DNA of 64,000 bases, from the NCBI GenBank assembly GCA_029688995.1, contig JARULA010000001.1:372001-436000 (forward strand), read 5' to 3'. The notes under the pieces are model-generated. The model saw only the letters and a program-made list of their open reading frames with translations, did not search any database and was not told where the DNA came from. The DNA comes from Marinilabiliaceae bacterium ANBcel2. GTDB taxonomy: Bacteria > Bacteroidota > Bacteroidia > Bacteroidales > Marinilabiliaceae. The stretch's first letter is position 1. Each line of letters starts with the position of its first letter. The position numbers were made by a program, and so were the translations under genes. Below, piece after piece: positions 1-10,349 of this stretch.

Positions 1-3000
1 ACTCATAGATACGCATCCGTTAACATCAGTAACCAGTACAGAATAGGTGCCATCTCTCTTGGGAACATATATGCGGGTATCCCCATCTTCAATAATTTCA
101 CCATCTAAATACCATTGATAATCATGTCCCGAAGAAGCCTCTAAAAACCCATCTTCCTCATTTAAAGTAACAGTTGGAGCAGGAACACATGTTAAAACTT
201 CTTTAGACATAGATTGGCATCCATTTGCATCGATAACAAGTACCGAGTGCCAACCACTCAACTGTGCTTCATATGTTTGTCGGGTAGCACCATGTATGGG
301 CTCTCCCTCATAAAACCATTGAAATAAATCACCATGCGAAGCTTTAAGTAAATTTGCTTCAGAAATAATCTCAGGTACAGGATTACAAACCGTTATAAAC
401 TCTGAGGTTGCCTCACAACCATTTTCATGGATTACTGTTACTGAATATTCACCACTCTCTTCAACCAAAAAAACTGATTCCTCTTCTCCCTCAAGCGGCA
501 CCCCATTCAAATTCCAATTAATCTGATGGTAAGATTGGGTGGACAAAAACAACCCATCATCCAACAAACGTGGTTGCGGATTAGACTTACGAGTAACAGC
601 TATTGGTTTGGTAACACTTTTACACCCTTCACCACTGGTTATCTCAACCTTATAATTGCCACCGTCTATAATTTTTAGTTCATGAGTGGTTTCTTCGTTT
701 ATATAGTTGTTTTCCCGAATCCATTGATAGCTCCATTCAGCATTTTGAGTAACGCTTAGCTGTGCGTGACCCCTATCACAAAAAGAGTTGTTTTCACCAT
801 CCATAACTATTGTTTCATCGGGAGCCTTAAAGGCTTCTATCGAAACGTCGTTAGAAAAGGTGGCACAATTATTAGCCTTATTTGTAACTTTAACCTTATA
901 ATTACCACTCTCAACTGCATTTAATGATGCCAAATTATTATCTGTAATAACATCTCCATCTTTTTGCCATTGAAAAGAGTAGTGAGATTGAGATTGAGTA
1001 TAAAGTCTCAACGCCTCTCCTTTACAAAAAGTGTTATCAGAACCATCAATAAACAAATCTGCCGACGGGGTAGATAGAATACGAATTTGCTCTACTCCTG
1101 AAACAGATTGACAATTAAACTCGTTTGTCACAACAACTCTGTAATCACCTCTGTTTTTAGCTTCAAATAAAATTTCATCAGCACCCTCTACATCATTGTT
1201 ATTACGAAGCCATTGATATGAATAAATTTCATTTTCGGGAGCCTCATTAGCTTTTAGTACAGTACCTGAACCTTCACAAATTTCTTTTTCTCCTTGTAAA
1301 ATAACAGATGCAGAAGGAACAGGGTTAACCTCAACCTCAAAAGGCTCAGAGTATCTTGAACATGCTCCTTCAAATCCAACTTCTACCACATACTGGCCAG
1401 ACTCTATAACTGTTAAAATATTGGTATCTTCTCCTTCTAACAAATTACCATCTTTATACCAATGATACGTTAACCCTTGACCAGAATTGGCAACCAAATT
1501 AAGACTCTCGCCATCACAAAGCTGATTGCCGTAATCTGAGCTGATTGTAGCTTCAGGTGAGGGATTAACCAGTAATTCAACAGGGTTTGAGCTTGAAAGA
1601 CAGTTACCTTTTTTTGATGAAACAGTATAATGATAATCGCCTTCCAAAAATGCTTCCAACTCAAGGTTGGTTTCACCTTCCAGGGCCTCATTATCAAGAT
1701 ACCACTGGTACGAGACATCCGTTTCATTATCCGGAATGGATAAAGTAACAGAACTACCATCACAAAATGGCACTTCGCCTTCAATAGTAATATCATAAGT
1801 GTCGGGATAATCAACAACCTCTATTTCTACTTTATTGGAATTTTTAACACAGCCCTTAGAGCTGGTCTCTTTCATATAATAGACTCCCGTTTTATCGGCT
1901 ACCAAACTATTATCTGTTTTTCTTTCAATGGGAGAGTCATCCATGTACCATTGAAATGTGCTGCTTGTATAACCCGACCCACTAAGATAAGCAGTGCTGC
2001 CCTGACAGATTTCACCGGCGTCTTCATTTTTAATTTCAGGCTGGGGAAGCGGATTTACTCTTAGTTCAAGAGCTTTTGTCGTTTTAGTGTATGGAATATC
2101 ATTGTCGGTGATAAGCACCCTGTACATTCCAGGCTCTGTGGCTATAAATTCCCTGTCAACGGCATTTTCAATATCCTCACCATTTCTTTGCCATTGGTAC
2201 GAAAAATCAGAACCAAAACCTAGATTTGCAGTCATCGTTACCTTTGTTCCGGCACAAACTTCATTCTCTTCCATAAAAAAATAAGCATCGAAGCCTGGAA
2301 AAGGATCTATAACGCCCCAAAACATATTGCCTGTTCCAACTAAATTTTCTAGAGTTTTGGTGCCCATGGTTACTTCCGTCGAAAAATATCCTGTTCCCAC
2401 AACATTATACTCATCTATTACTGCCAAAGAATTCAATTCATCACCAATAAATTGTCCATATTCAATTTCATTTTGGTCGGTAAATTTTATTATAAATCCA
2501 GCTTCATCAAAGATCTCTCCGGCAATATAAAAATTATCATTTTCATCTATAACAAGGGACCTGCCTGTAATAGAAAAATCATCAATATGATCAATATCAT
2601 CAATAAAAGGAAACACATCTTCCCACTCTATTACTCCATTGGAGTCAAACTCCTTAATAACTATTAACGGATTAACATCTACGTAGTTTGCAACCAATAA
2701 ATAATTACCATTGACTCTCTCTTTTATCGCAAAAGGGAGCTGTTCTAAGTCATCATTCAAAATAGAAAGTGTGCCATCAGAGCCAACCCTTAATAGGTTT
2801 TTGGTCTCTTCACCCTGCCAAACTATGTTCCCACTACCATCATCCACAGCATCTCCGCTGCCAATCTCATATGTGTCATTAGATGTAGTTATTGCAGTAA
2901 AATTATCAGCTGAAACTGTCATTAATATAGAATTATCATCTGTAACTGTTGCAGCTGTTATATTTGTCTGTGAACTAATTTCATGAATATCTGTAACACC

Positions 3001-3714
3001 TTCAAGTTCCCCTTCATAAGTAGTGTTTTCTCCAATAGCTTTTAGTTCAATACTCATATCGGATGCCACATCAATAACAAATAATTTTGGAGTATCTGAG
3101 TGGTAAGTAGTTCCGTCAACTTCTATCTCCCCCGAAAATTTTCCGTAAACAAAAACGTTATCCGAATCACCCGACATAACTCCGTTAACAATTATAGAAG
3201 AGGCATCATCAGTTGTAAAACCATTCAATAATGATGTTACTACACCATTAGAGCTTATATGGGTAATAAACATATCATTTTCAGAGGTAGTTGAGGCTAT
3301 TAAACCGTCAATATTAAAATCTTTTTCATAAACACCTACCGCAATTATACCGTCCAAACCAAACGGGGAGACGCCTTTTAACTCATAAACATCATCAATA
3401 TCACTTAAATGAGAAGAAACACCCCAAAGAACTTCTCCATCCTGGTTCGACTTTATTAGAAACATATTGAGAGGCATTTGAGAAGCTTCGCCATTGGTTC
3501 CGTTATCTTCAAGTGCGGCAGTTAAAATAATAGACTCTCCCACAGATAGTTCATTAACAAAATCGCCGGCAATATAGAGATCATTACTGTTATCGGTTAC
3601 CACATAATGACCTAAAGAGTATATACTCTCTGATGACTTTAAAAATTGAGCATGACTGCCATGCCAGAAAAACAAAATAATACAGAACGAAAACAGGGAG
3701 CGTAAGTAAAACAT
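1..3714 (-). CDS. Giant secreted Ig-like repeat protein, 3' end cut by window edge
   Basis: The frame is open from an ATG at 3712-3714 to the left edge (1238 codons, no stop), so the C-terminus is missing. The N-terminus is a signal peptide (MFYLRSLFSFCIILFFW.. ending HAQ). Residues of about 25-450 look like a beta-propeller (repeated YIAGDF / FYIAGEI-type strands). After that come about ten Ig/PKD-like modules of 65-85 residues, each with a C-x-G or equivalent near the start, a central YQW or FQW motif, and a Y.V.VT..NGC ending. By analogy with such Bacteroidota proteins it is probably a T9SS-exported surface protein whose sorting tail lies outside the window; that is inference. It is divergent from the adhesin/PorP operon at 3949, with a 234-bp shared upstream region in which I saw no convincing TAnnTTTG box. 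Exact function unknown. Confidence 0.88.
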   Translation of the reverse strand, partial: MFYLRSLFSFCIILFFWHGSHAQFLKSSESIYSLGHYVVTDNSNDLYIAGDFVNELSVGESIILTAALEDNGTNGEASQMPLNMFLIKSNQDGEVLWGVSSHLSDIDDVYELKGVSPFGLDGIIAVGVYEKDFNIDGLIASTTSENDMFITHISSNGVVTSLLNGFTTDDASSIIVNGVMSGDSDNVFVYGKFSGEIEVDGTTYHSDTPKLFVIDVASDMSIELKAIGENTTYEGELEGVTDIHEISSQTNITAATVTDDNSILMTVSADNFTAITTSNDTYEIGSGDAVDDGSGNIVWQGEETKNLLRVGSDGTLSILNDDLEQLPFAIKERVNGNYLLVANYVDVNPLIVIKEFDSNGVIEWEDVFPFIDDIDHIDDFSITGRSLVIDENDNFYIAGEIFDEAGFIIKFTDQNEIEYGQFIGDELNSLAVIDEYNVVGTGYFSTEVTMGTKTLENLVGTGNMFWGVIDPFPGFDAYFFMEENEVCAGTKVTMTANLGFGSDFSYQWQRNGEDIENAVDREFIATEPGMYRVLITDNDIPYTKTTKALELRVNPLPQPEIKNEDAGEICQGSTAYLSGSGYTSSTFQWYMDDSPIERKTDNSLVADKTGVYYMKETSSKGCVKNSNKVEIEVVDYPDTYDITIEGEVPFCDGSSVTLSIPDNETDVSYQWYLDNEALEGETNLELEAFLEGDYHYTVSSKKGNCLSSSNPVELLVNPSPEATISSDYGNQLCDGESLNLVANSGQGLTYHWYKDGNLLEGEDTNILTVIESGQYVVEVGFEGACSRYSEPFEVEVNPVPSASVILQGEKEICEGSGTVLKANEAPENEIYSYQWLRNNNDVEGADEILFEAKNRGDYRVVVTNEFNCQSVSGVEQIRILSTPSADLFIDGSDNTFCKGEALRLYTQSQSHYSFQWQKDGDVITDNNLASLNAVESGNYKVKVTNKANNCATFSNDVSIEAFKAPDETIVMDGENNSFCDRGHAQLSVTQNAEWSYQWIRENNYINEETTHELKIIDGGNYKVEITSGEGCKSVTKPIAVTRKSNPQPRLLDDGLFLSTQSYHQINWNLNGVPLEGEEESVFLVEESGEYSVTVIHENGCEATSEFITVCNPVPEIISEANLLKASHGDLFQWFYEGEPIHGATRQTYEAQLSGWHSVLVIDANGCQSMSKEVLTCVPAPTVTLNEEDGFLEASSGHDYQWYLDGEIIEDGDTRIYVPKRDGTYSVLVTDVNGCVSMS

Positions 3715-3948
3715 CAGCTATATAAATTTAAATTTTAAACTATTCAACCTCTCAACTCTTGACTGCTCTTTGGTTTTTATCTATCAATCAAGATTTTTTT
3801 TAAAAAAAACACAATTCTTTTTTCAAGATTCAGAGTTAAACGACACTAATAATGTGTAAGTGACAAGTTAAATAAAATTGCATTTACACTTTTTTGTTGC
3901 TTAACAGATGCCAATTTGAAAATAAAATAATAAATAATAATACCCACT

Positions 3949-4446
3949 ATGAATATTTACCGCATAACTATTCTAACAGCAATAGTTTATCTCTCTGCAT
4001 TTAACCTGTCTGCACAAGAAAGAAGAAAGGCTGAAAGCAAACAAGAAAAAATAAGAGAAACGTCAGTATCGATGACACCACCACAAAACTTTGTTCAATC
4101 TGAAGAATTTACAGGTTTTATGGACGAGGCATCGGGTGTTTCTATTATTGTTTTTGATAAACTTGATATTGCCAGTTCTATTTATGCAGCAAAACTGGAC
4201 GAAGAGTATTTTAATTCGCAAGGATTAGAGCTTAAAAGAAAAGAAATGATTGAATCAGATAACCGTAAAGAGTATCTGTTTGAATGCACCACTGTAATTG
4301 AAGGAATACCAATGTATCGTCTCTTCTTTATAACTGGTGATACAAGCCACACAATCATCTCGGTAACCAACATATTAGCAGAAGTTTACGATGAGATATA
4401 TACCAAAGTATATAAGTCTCTATTAAGCATTAAATATGAAAAGTAG
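3949..4446 (+). CDS. Small exported protein of unknown function, first gene of adhesin operon
   Basis: Encodes 165 residues with a clear signal peptide (hydrophobic stretch, then LSAQ at about residue 23), so it is probably periplasmic or exported. The mature part has a short charged segment followed by an alpha/beta-looking domain starting TPPQNF and containing SGVSIIVFD. This vaguely resembles small PsbP/DUF1795-like domains, but I do not recognise a family with confidence. Its stop overlaps the next start by 11 bp (4436-4446), which suggests translational coupling with the SprB-repeat protein. The context (two T9SS cargo proteins and a PorP/SprF protein downstream) suggests a role in export or assembly of those adhesins; this is inference from position only. 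Confidence 0.8.
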   Translation: MNIYRITILTAIVYLSAFNLSAQERRKAESKQEKIRETSVSMTPPQNFVQSEEFTGFMDEASGVSIIVFDKLDIASSIYAAKLDEEYFNSQGLELKRKEMIESDNRKEYLFECTTVIEGIPMYRLFFITGDTSHTIISVTNILAEVYDEIYTKVYKSLLSIKYEK

Positions 4447-7400
4447 AAAATTAATTTTATCAGGATTCTTTATAATGCTGTTTGGATTATTATCGGCCCA
4501 AAACCAAACCACCACTTATGAAGTAACCTTCCGATCAGAAAATCAAAATATGTGGAGTGATCCCGATTTTGAGATAAATATAGATGTAAATCTCTTTGAT
4601 GTAAACTGGAATCAGTCAGGCGGGTTTGATGGCATAAGATCTATTGTAGGACAAAAATTTGGAGCCGGATTCAATGCAGCTACATCAGGAAATATGGGAA
4701 TGGATTTCTATTTGAAAAATATATCGGGAGGTACTATTGAAGAGGTTAACTACCCGGTTAAAATTGATTTTACCGTTCCCGAAACCAATTCTTTTAAAGC
4801 GGGAGAAACAATTACAATTGAATCGGACTTTATTATTGACCCTTCGGCCAGCATGAATGTCAATTATCCCATTAATGGAAAAACCGGTGCAAATGTCTCT
4901 TTTGACATGAACAACAACATCTCCGTCGAAGGCTGCATGTCTGGTTGCGGATCCACCTCAAGAAACATGCCTGTTAATAGCGATATGGATCTGTTTCAGA
5001 TAAGTTCTAAACCTGGAGAAACATTTTATCCGGCACTACAGCCACCAACCGATCTGGAATTTCTTTGTTACACTCCTCCATCAGTAATTCCCTATATTAA
5101 ATATGATGATAATCCCTTGGTAGATCTGGGAGGTTCAGAGTTTTTCACTGGATCCCTTCAACTGCCAAATGTAAGCATAGAGAACTTTGAAAGGAATCCG
5201 GATAATTCACTTGTTGGAACCGGCAACTCTCATTATATAAACTCCAGCATAGATATCACCCGTACATTGCTAAGTTTCTCGCCCTATCGGCTTGAAAACA
5301 CAATTGCACCACCCATCATTGGTTGTGCAGCGGGATTAAAATATAAAATAATGTCGGCAGAGGTAATGTTTGATGCAATCAATCATCAGGAATTTAAATT
5401 TGAGCCCTCCATTAAGGCAAAAATTGAACTGCCCTCGAAAGTTGAATACAGAGTTTTAAGCGGAAACAGAACTGTTAAAACAGGAATCAGTAGTGTAATT
5501 GAATATAAAGTGGGGCATACACTAGAAATAAAGTTCCCCTGCAACTTCGAGTATCTCGATTTAAAGCCAGAGTTTCAATTAAGAAATAAATTTACCAACC
5601 ATACTTTTGATGTTTATGATGTGAATTTAAAAATGGAGGCTTTGGAATTTGGTATCGAGTTTCAAAGAATTACTGTAGTTCCATCAATAGAGATTTGCCT
5701 GCCCATTGTTGGATGTTCATCCACTCCGGCAGTTGTTTTTAATCCGCCTGATTTAATGATGGGACCTTTATGGTCCAGAACTTTTAATATAGGAACCATA
5801 ACCCGCGACTGGCATAAGGACTCCTGGGAGTTAGGGGGTTTTCAAAAACTTGAAGGAGAGTCGTTTAGAATTAGTCCTGAAAGATTCACCGTTGAACTGG
5901 AATCTTCAGACATTAAATGTAATGGTGCAAGCACTGGTAGTATAAACCTTAAATCCTCAAGAGAAGGCTTAAGTTATAAATGGTCTGATGGTTCTAATGA
6001 AAAAAATCTAACCAATGTAAAAGCAGGTAATTATTACGTTAAGGTGATTGATCAAAACGGATGTGAAATCATCAAAAGTGCCAGAATATCTCAACCAGAA
6101 CCACTGGTTCTCGATTATAACACTCAGGATAACAAATGTTATAACGATGAAACAGGAAGCATATCCCTTAATGTTGAAGGAGGAACCGGCAATTACACTT
6201 TCGAATGGACAGGAGGCTTTGAATCACAAAACCTCACAAACATAGCTGCCGGCGACTACGAAGTTAAAGTTACCGACGAAAAAGGTTGTTATATTAATGA
6301 AACAATTACAGTAAAACAGCCCACTCCTTTAACTTCAGCTATTACAGATATTCAAAATCCTCTTTGTAATGGAAATAACAACGGATATATAAAAACAAAT
6401 GTAGAAGGTGGAACCGGATCATACCGTTTTGAATGGGATAACGGATCATCTCGTTCAACCCTTAATAATATTGGTGCGGGATCGTATTCAGTAACTGTTT
6501 ATGACGAAAATGAGTGCTCGGTGCAGTTGTCTGCCAATTTAACAGACCCCGAGGTTCTTGCAGGTAATTTAACTGTAGTAAATGAGGTTAGTTGCTACAT
6601 GGGAGACGATGGAGAAATTAAGCTGAACATTTCAGGTGGTTCCAAACCTTACGACATTATTTGGTATAGCACACAAAATACCCTTAGCAACACTTCAACT
6701 CAAATTTCGGGATTACATGCCGGAGAGTATCGTGTTGAGGTAACCGATGCCAATGGTTGTTTCTGGGAGAGTTCTGTTAATTTAGATGGTCCCAAAGATC
6801 CTTTCTATATTAACTTAACAGAGTACCACCTAACATGCCACAACGGAGCCGATGGTGCTATTGATGTTGAAGTGGTAAACGGAACTCCTCCATTCAGCTA
6901 TCACTGGTCTGATGGAAGCAGAGAAGAAAATGGAGTTGGACTTACAGCCGGCAGACACTCAGTTTCTGTAACCGATGCATCAGGATGTATAGCTGAAGCC
7001 AGGACCGTTTTACTTGAACCACGTAAAATTTCAATAGAATCGATTATAAAGGAGCCATCATGCATAAATGCAGATGATGCTGAAGTAGAAATAATTCCTT
7101 CAGGTGGTAACGCACCATATTCGGTAGAATGGAGCAGTGGGCATTCAGGCTTTAGCATAGAAGATTTAAAATCGGGATCCCTTACAGCAACGGTAACAGA
7201 CAATTATCTCTGTGTTGAAGATTTTGAAATAGAAATTCCGCAATCACTAAACGAATGTATTACTATTCCAAATGCATTTACACCCAATGATGACGGAATA
7301 AACGATACATGGGAGATTGAAGGCATAGAGTTTTACCCCAACTATAACATAAAAATATTTACAAAATGGGGCGAATTAATTTACTCTGCTTCGGCAGACG

Positions 7401-7519
7401 ACCCTAACTGGGACGGAACCTTTAAGGGTAAAAGATTGCCCTCGGCAACCTATTATTATGTAATTGACTTAGGCGATGGAAGCTCGCTGCTAAAAGGACT
7501 GGTAACTATTATAAGATAA
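4436..7519 (+). CDS. SprB-repeat surface protein with type B T9SS sorting tail
   Basis: 1027 residues. A signal peptide (to about LLSAQ, residue 22) is followed by about 460 residues of beta-rich, unassigned sequence containing Cys pairs. From about residue 485 there are six tandem SprB-type repeats of about 75 residues, each with C-N/Y-G at the start, a GG..Y.F.W core and an AG.Y.V.VTD..GC ending. The last 85-90 residues start NAFTPNDDGINDTWEI and match the gliding motility-associated (type B, CHU_C) C-terminal sorting domain recognised by the type IX secretion system. Predicted cell-surface adhesin or secreted filament component. The start overlaps the upstream gene by 11 bp, and the next gene begins 2 bp after the stop. 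Domain calls are from motif recognition; the ligand is unknown. Confidence 0.93.
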   Translation: MKSRKLILSGFFIMLFGLLSAQNQTTTYEVTFRSENQNMWSDPDFEINIDVNLFDVNWNQSGGFDGIRSIVGQKFGAGFNAATSGNMGMDFYLKNISGGTIEEVNYPVKIDFTVPETNSFKAGETITIESDFIIDPSASMNVNYPINGKTGANVSFDMNNNISVEGCMSGCGSTSRNMPVNSDMDLFQISSKPGETFYPALQPPTDLEFLCYTPPSVIPYIKYDDNPLVDLGGSEFFTGSLQLPNVSIENFERNPDNSLVGTGNSHYINSSIDITRTLLSFSPYRLENTIAPPIIGCAAGLKYKIMSAEVMFDAINHQEFKFEPSIKAKIELPSKVEYRVLSGNRTVKTGISSVIEYKVGHTLEIKFPCNFEYLDLKPEFQLRNKFTNHTFDVYDVNLKMEALEFGIEFQRITVVPSIEICLPIVGCSSTPAVVFNPPDLMMGPLWSRTFNIGTITRDWHKDSWELGGFQKLEGESFRISPERFTVELESSDIKCNGASTGSINLKSSREGLSYKWSDGSNEKNLTNVKAGNYYVKVIDQNGCEIIKSARISQPEPLVLDYNTQDNKCYNDETGSISLNVEGGTGNYTFEWTGGFESQNLTNIAAGDYEVKVTDEKGCYINETITVKQPTPLTSAITDIQNPLCNGNNNGYIKTNVEGGTGSYRFEWDNGSSRSTLNNIGAGSYSVTVYDENECSVQLSANLTDPEVLAGNLTVVNEVSCYMGDDGEIKLNISGGSKPYDIIWYSTQNTLSNTSTQISGLHAGEYRVEVTDANGCFWESSVNLDGPKDPFYINLTEYHLTCHNGADGAIDVEVVNGTPPFSYHWSDGSREENGVGLTAGRHSVSVTDASGCIAEARTVLLEPRKISIESIIKEPSCINADDAEVEIIPSGGNAPYSVEWSSGHSGFSIEDLKSGSLTATVTDNYLCVEDFEIEIPQSLNECITIPNAFTPNDDGINDTWEIEGIEFYPNYNIKIFTKWGELIYSASADDPNWDGTFKGKRLPSATYYYVIDLGDGSSLLKGLVTIIR

Positions 7520-7521
7520 TA

Positions 7522-9252
7522 ATGAAAAAGCTTAAAAATTTATCACTAACACTATTGCTGCTCTTTATTGCAGGTAACACCCTAAAAGCTCAATGCAGCT
7601 TTGAGGTATCAATAAGCAAAAACGATGTTTCATGTTACGGAGAAGCAAATGGAACAGCAAAAGCAGAAGTTACAGGATCTACAGGGCCATATAATTTTTT
7701 ATGGTCAAACAATAATGAAACTACCGCAGAGATAGAAAATCTTAAGGCACAAACCTACTTCGTTAAAGTTACAGACAATAACGGTTGTGAAGTTATTGAA
7801 TTTGTGACCATCGAAGAGCCTGAAAAGATTGAAGTTTCATTGGATACCGATCACGTAATGTGTAACGGAGAAAATTCCGGAGAAATTCGTCTGACTTCAA
7901 CAGGAGGTACGGGCAGCCACGATATAGAGTGGTCGAACGGTCCTACTACAGCAATAAACAGCTCTCTCTATTCAGACGATTATGATGTTACCGTAACTGA
8001 TGAGAATTATTGTGAAGTTACAGTAAGTGTAACAGTTAATGAACCACCGGTTTTACAATTAAGTTATGAGGTTAATGATGCACTCGGATATGGCACCTCT
8101 GATGGCTCTATTGACATTTCCATTGAAGGGGGCATTGCACCCTACCAGTATAAGTGGAGTTCAGATAATGGATTTACAAGTAAGAGTAAAGATGTTCAAA
8201 ATCTAAAGGCAGGCAATTATGAGGTGATAGTCACCGATTATAACGAATGTACAACATCTAAAAACATTGAAGTAAACCAGCCCAATCCTATTGAAGCCAG
8301 CTTTGATATGACCAATGTACTTTGTAAAAATTATGCCAATGGTGAAATAGAGGTGACTGTTACCGGAGGTGTCGCACCATATAATTACCGATGGTCTAAC
8401 TCCAGTATTGTTCTTAACCAAACCAGTGATCATATAACAAATTTAAGTGCCGATACTTATTCCCTGAGGATTACTGACTCAAATGGAGTATCTATAACAA
8501 AAACAGGGATTAAAGTTGAGCAACCCTCCAAAATATTGGCAAGCTTAACCTCTAACAAAACTTCTTGTCATGATAGTAATGACGGTAAAATAGAGGTATC
8601 TGTATCTGGAGGTACGGGTAATTACTCCTATCTATGGGATTACAATAATTTAACAACCCAAAATATTGATGGAATACCGGCCGGCGACTATTCTGTTCGT
8701 ATTGTGGATGAGAATGGTTGTTCCCTAACAGCTAAAGCAACTATTACACAACCCGAACCATTAGAAATAAACGGCTCCATTAATCCAATAACATGTGAAG
8801 ACCAAAGCGATGGTGAAATATTACTTTCTGTATCGGGCGGCAGTTCAGACTATCTGTTCAACTGGAGCCATGGAGAGACAAGTAAAGATGTAAAAAACCT
8901 TTCGGATGGAACATACAGAGTTACAGTTACTGATGCCAACAACTGTCAGTTAGACAAAGAGTTCTATATTGAACCGGGAATAGGTAACTGTATCTCAATC
9001 CCCAATGCTTTTACCCCTAATGGAGACAATATTAATGATACCTGGGAAATTAAAAACAGCCACCTATATCCATCAATGACGGTTAAAGTATTTAGCAGAG
9101 AAGGCAGTGTTGTTTTCGAAAGTAATGGTAATAATAAGAGCTGGGATGGCAAGCATAACAACAGAGATGTTCCCTCGGGTACCTACTATTATATTATCGA
9201 TTTTAAAAATGGAGATGAACCATATACCGGAACAGTAACTATTGTGCGATAA
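7522..9252 (+). CDS. Second SprB-repeat surface protein with type B T9SS sorting tail
   Basis: 576 residues: signal peptide (to about LKAQ), then six SprB-type repeats that start almost at once (about residues 25-490), then a type B T9SS tail beginning NAFTPNGDNINDTWEI. It is in effect a short version of the preceding protein without the large N-terminal domain, so the pair probably arose by duplication or domain loss. One repeat (starting QLSYEV) has lost the usual first Cys, reading GYGTSDG. It sits 2 bp after the preceding stop and 45 bp before the PorP/SprF gene, consistent with one operon. Predicted exported surface adhesin; substrate unknown. Confidence 0.93.
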   Translation: MKKLKNLSLTLLLLFIAGNTLKAQCSFEVSISKNDVSCYGEANGTAKAEVTGSTGPYNFLWSNNNETTAEIENLKAQTYFVKVTDNNGCEVIEFVTIEEPEKIEVSLDTDHVMCNGENSGEIRLTSTGGTGSHDIEWSNGPTTAINSSLYSDDYDVTVTDENYCEVTVSVTVNEPPVLQLSYEVNDALGYGTSDGSIDISIEGGIAPYQYKWSSDNGFTSKSKDVQNLKAGNYEVIVTDYNECTTSKNIEVNQPNPIEASFDMTNVLCKNYANGEIEVTVTGGVAPYNYRWSNSSIVLNQTSDHITNLSADTYSLRITDSNGVSITKTGIKVEQPSKILASLTSNKTSCHDSNDGKIEVSVSGGTGNYSYLWDYNNLTTQNIDGIPAGDYSVRIVDENGCSLTAKATITQPEPLEINGSINPITCEDQSDGEILLSVSGGSSDYLFNWSHGETSKDVKNLSDGTYRVTVTDANNCQLDKEFYIEPGIGNCISIPNAFTPNGDNINDTWEIKNSHLYPSMTVKVFSREGSVVFESNGNNKSWDGKHNNRDVPSGTYYYIIDFKNGDEPYTGTVTIVR

Positions 9253-9297
9253 AATCAATCATGCTCCTTTAAACCAATAACTAAAAAAATTATAGTG

Positions 9298-10239
9298 ATG
9301 TGTAGTTTTATAAATTCAAAAAAGTCGTTTTTAAAATACCTGTTTACAATAATGGTATTTGGTGTAGTCTCATCATCAAGCGCACAACAGGTTATAAACA
9401 CCACTCTTTATAATCAAAATCGTTTAACCTACAATCCGGCTTACGCAGGCATGTCAAACGACATACCCGTTACAGCACATGTAAGGCAGCAATGGATCGG
9501 TTTTGATGACGCACCCCGTTCTCAATTTCTATCATCTCATGCATTTCTTCCTCATGAAATTGGATTTGGAGGTATGATATTTAACAACATTTCGGGGCCA
9601 ACCCGCCAATCAGGATTAAACGTAGCCTTTTCAAAGCACCTGCAAATTGATGAAAGACACCATATCTCATTAGGTATTTCAGGTGATTTATATCAAAATG
9701 TTTTTGATCAGGGAAAACTACAAACAGCAGATCCTAATGATCCGGCACTAACGGGAGAGATAGAACAAAAATTTGCTCCTGATGCTTCAACAGGATTTTT
9801 TATATATGCCGACAAATATTTTGGAGGCTTTTCGGTAGTTAATATAATCGAGTCCAGATCGGATGTTTTCACCACCAATGCCCAGTTTGAAAATCCACTA
9901 CCACGCACTATGTATCTAACAGGTGGTTATGTTTTTGATATTGATGAGAACTTTAAATATCAGCCGACAATTCTGGGAAAGAAAACTGCAGGATTATCTG
10001 CCCAATTAGATTTAACAAACAAAATAATTTATCAGGATTTTCTTTGGGGAGCCCTGGCATATAGAACCAACAATGACATATCAATACTTTTGGGAGCTAA
10101 ATATGGTATTATGGAGTTAGCTTACGCTTATGATTTCACCACCAGCGAACTTAAAACCTACAATAGTGGTAATCAAGAGATTATGCTTCGACTTAATTTG
10201 GGTAACTGGTATGCCGAACGCGAATTTATGTGGTGGTAA
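9298..10239 (+). CDS. PorP/SprF family type IX secretion membrane protein
   Basis: About 313 residues with a signal peptide and the family hallmark near the N-terminus: a Q..YN..R..YNPAYAG-type segment followed by beta-strand-rich sequence fitting an outer-membrane barrel. PorP/SprF proteins are partners of T9SS cargo and are usually encoded beside SprB-like adhesins, which is the arrangement here. I place the start at the ATG at 9298; a GTG directly before it (9295) adds one residue and is less likely. The gene ends the operon: a strong hairpin with a T-run follows at 10249. Probable role: anchoring or exporting the two upstream SprB-repeat proteins (inference from family and context). Confidence 0.93.
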   Translation: MCSFINSKKSFLKYLFTIMVFGVVSSSSAQQVINTTLYNQNRLTYNPAYAGMSNDIPVTAHVRQQWIGFDDAPRSQFLSSHAFLPHEIGFGGMIFNNISGPTRQSGLNVAFSKHLQIDERHHISLGISGDLYQNVFDQGKLQTADPNDPALTGEIEQKFAPDASTGFFIYADKYFGGFSVVNIIESRSDVFTTNAQFENPLPRTMYLTGGYVFDIDENFKYQPTILGKKTAGLSAQLDLTNKIIYQDFLWGALAYRTNNDISILLGAKYGIMELAYAYDFTTSELKTYNSGNQEIMLRLNLGNWYAEREFMWW

Positions 10240-10248
10240 TATTGATTG

Positions 10249-10280
10249 GCTGGTTCCGAAAGGAGCCAGCTTTTTTATTT
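10249..10280 (+). terminator. Rho-independent terminator of the adhesin/PorP operon
   Basis: GCTGGTTCC, loop GAAA, GGAGCCAGC (one G-U pair), then a run of six T and ATTT. It lies 9 bp after the PorP/SprF stop codon. Confidence 0.85.
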
Positions 10281-10349
10281 AAAGCAATCATAAAAATTGC
10301 TTTTTGAAGAGAGCAATTTTTACTATATTTCTTTAATTACATAAACAAT

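Noticed and set aside
2087-2986. Several plus-strand open frames opposite the partial Ig-repeat gene
   Set aside because: Antisense shadows of a long minus-strand gene with clear protein-level repeats; no domain, no start signals.
5890-9000. Tandem repeats as a CRISPR-like array
   Set aside because: Repeats of about 75 codons with protein-level similarity (SprB modules), not short identical DNA repeats with spacers.
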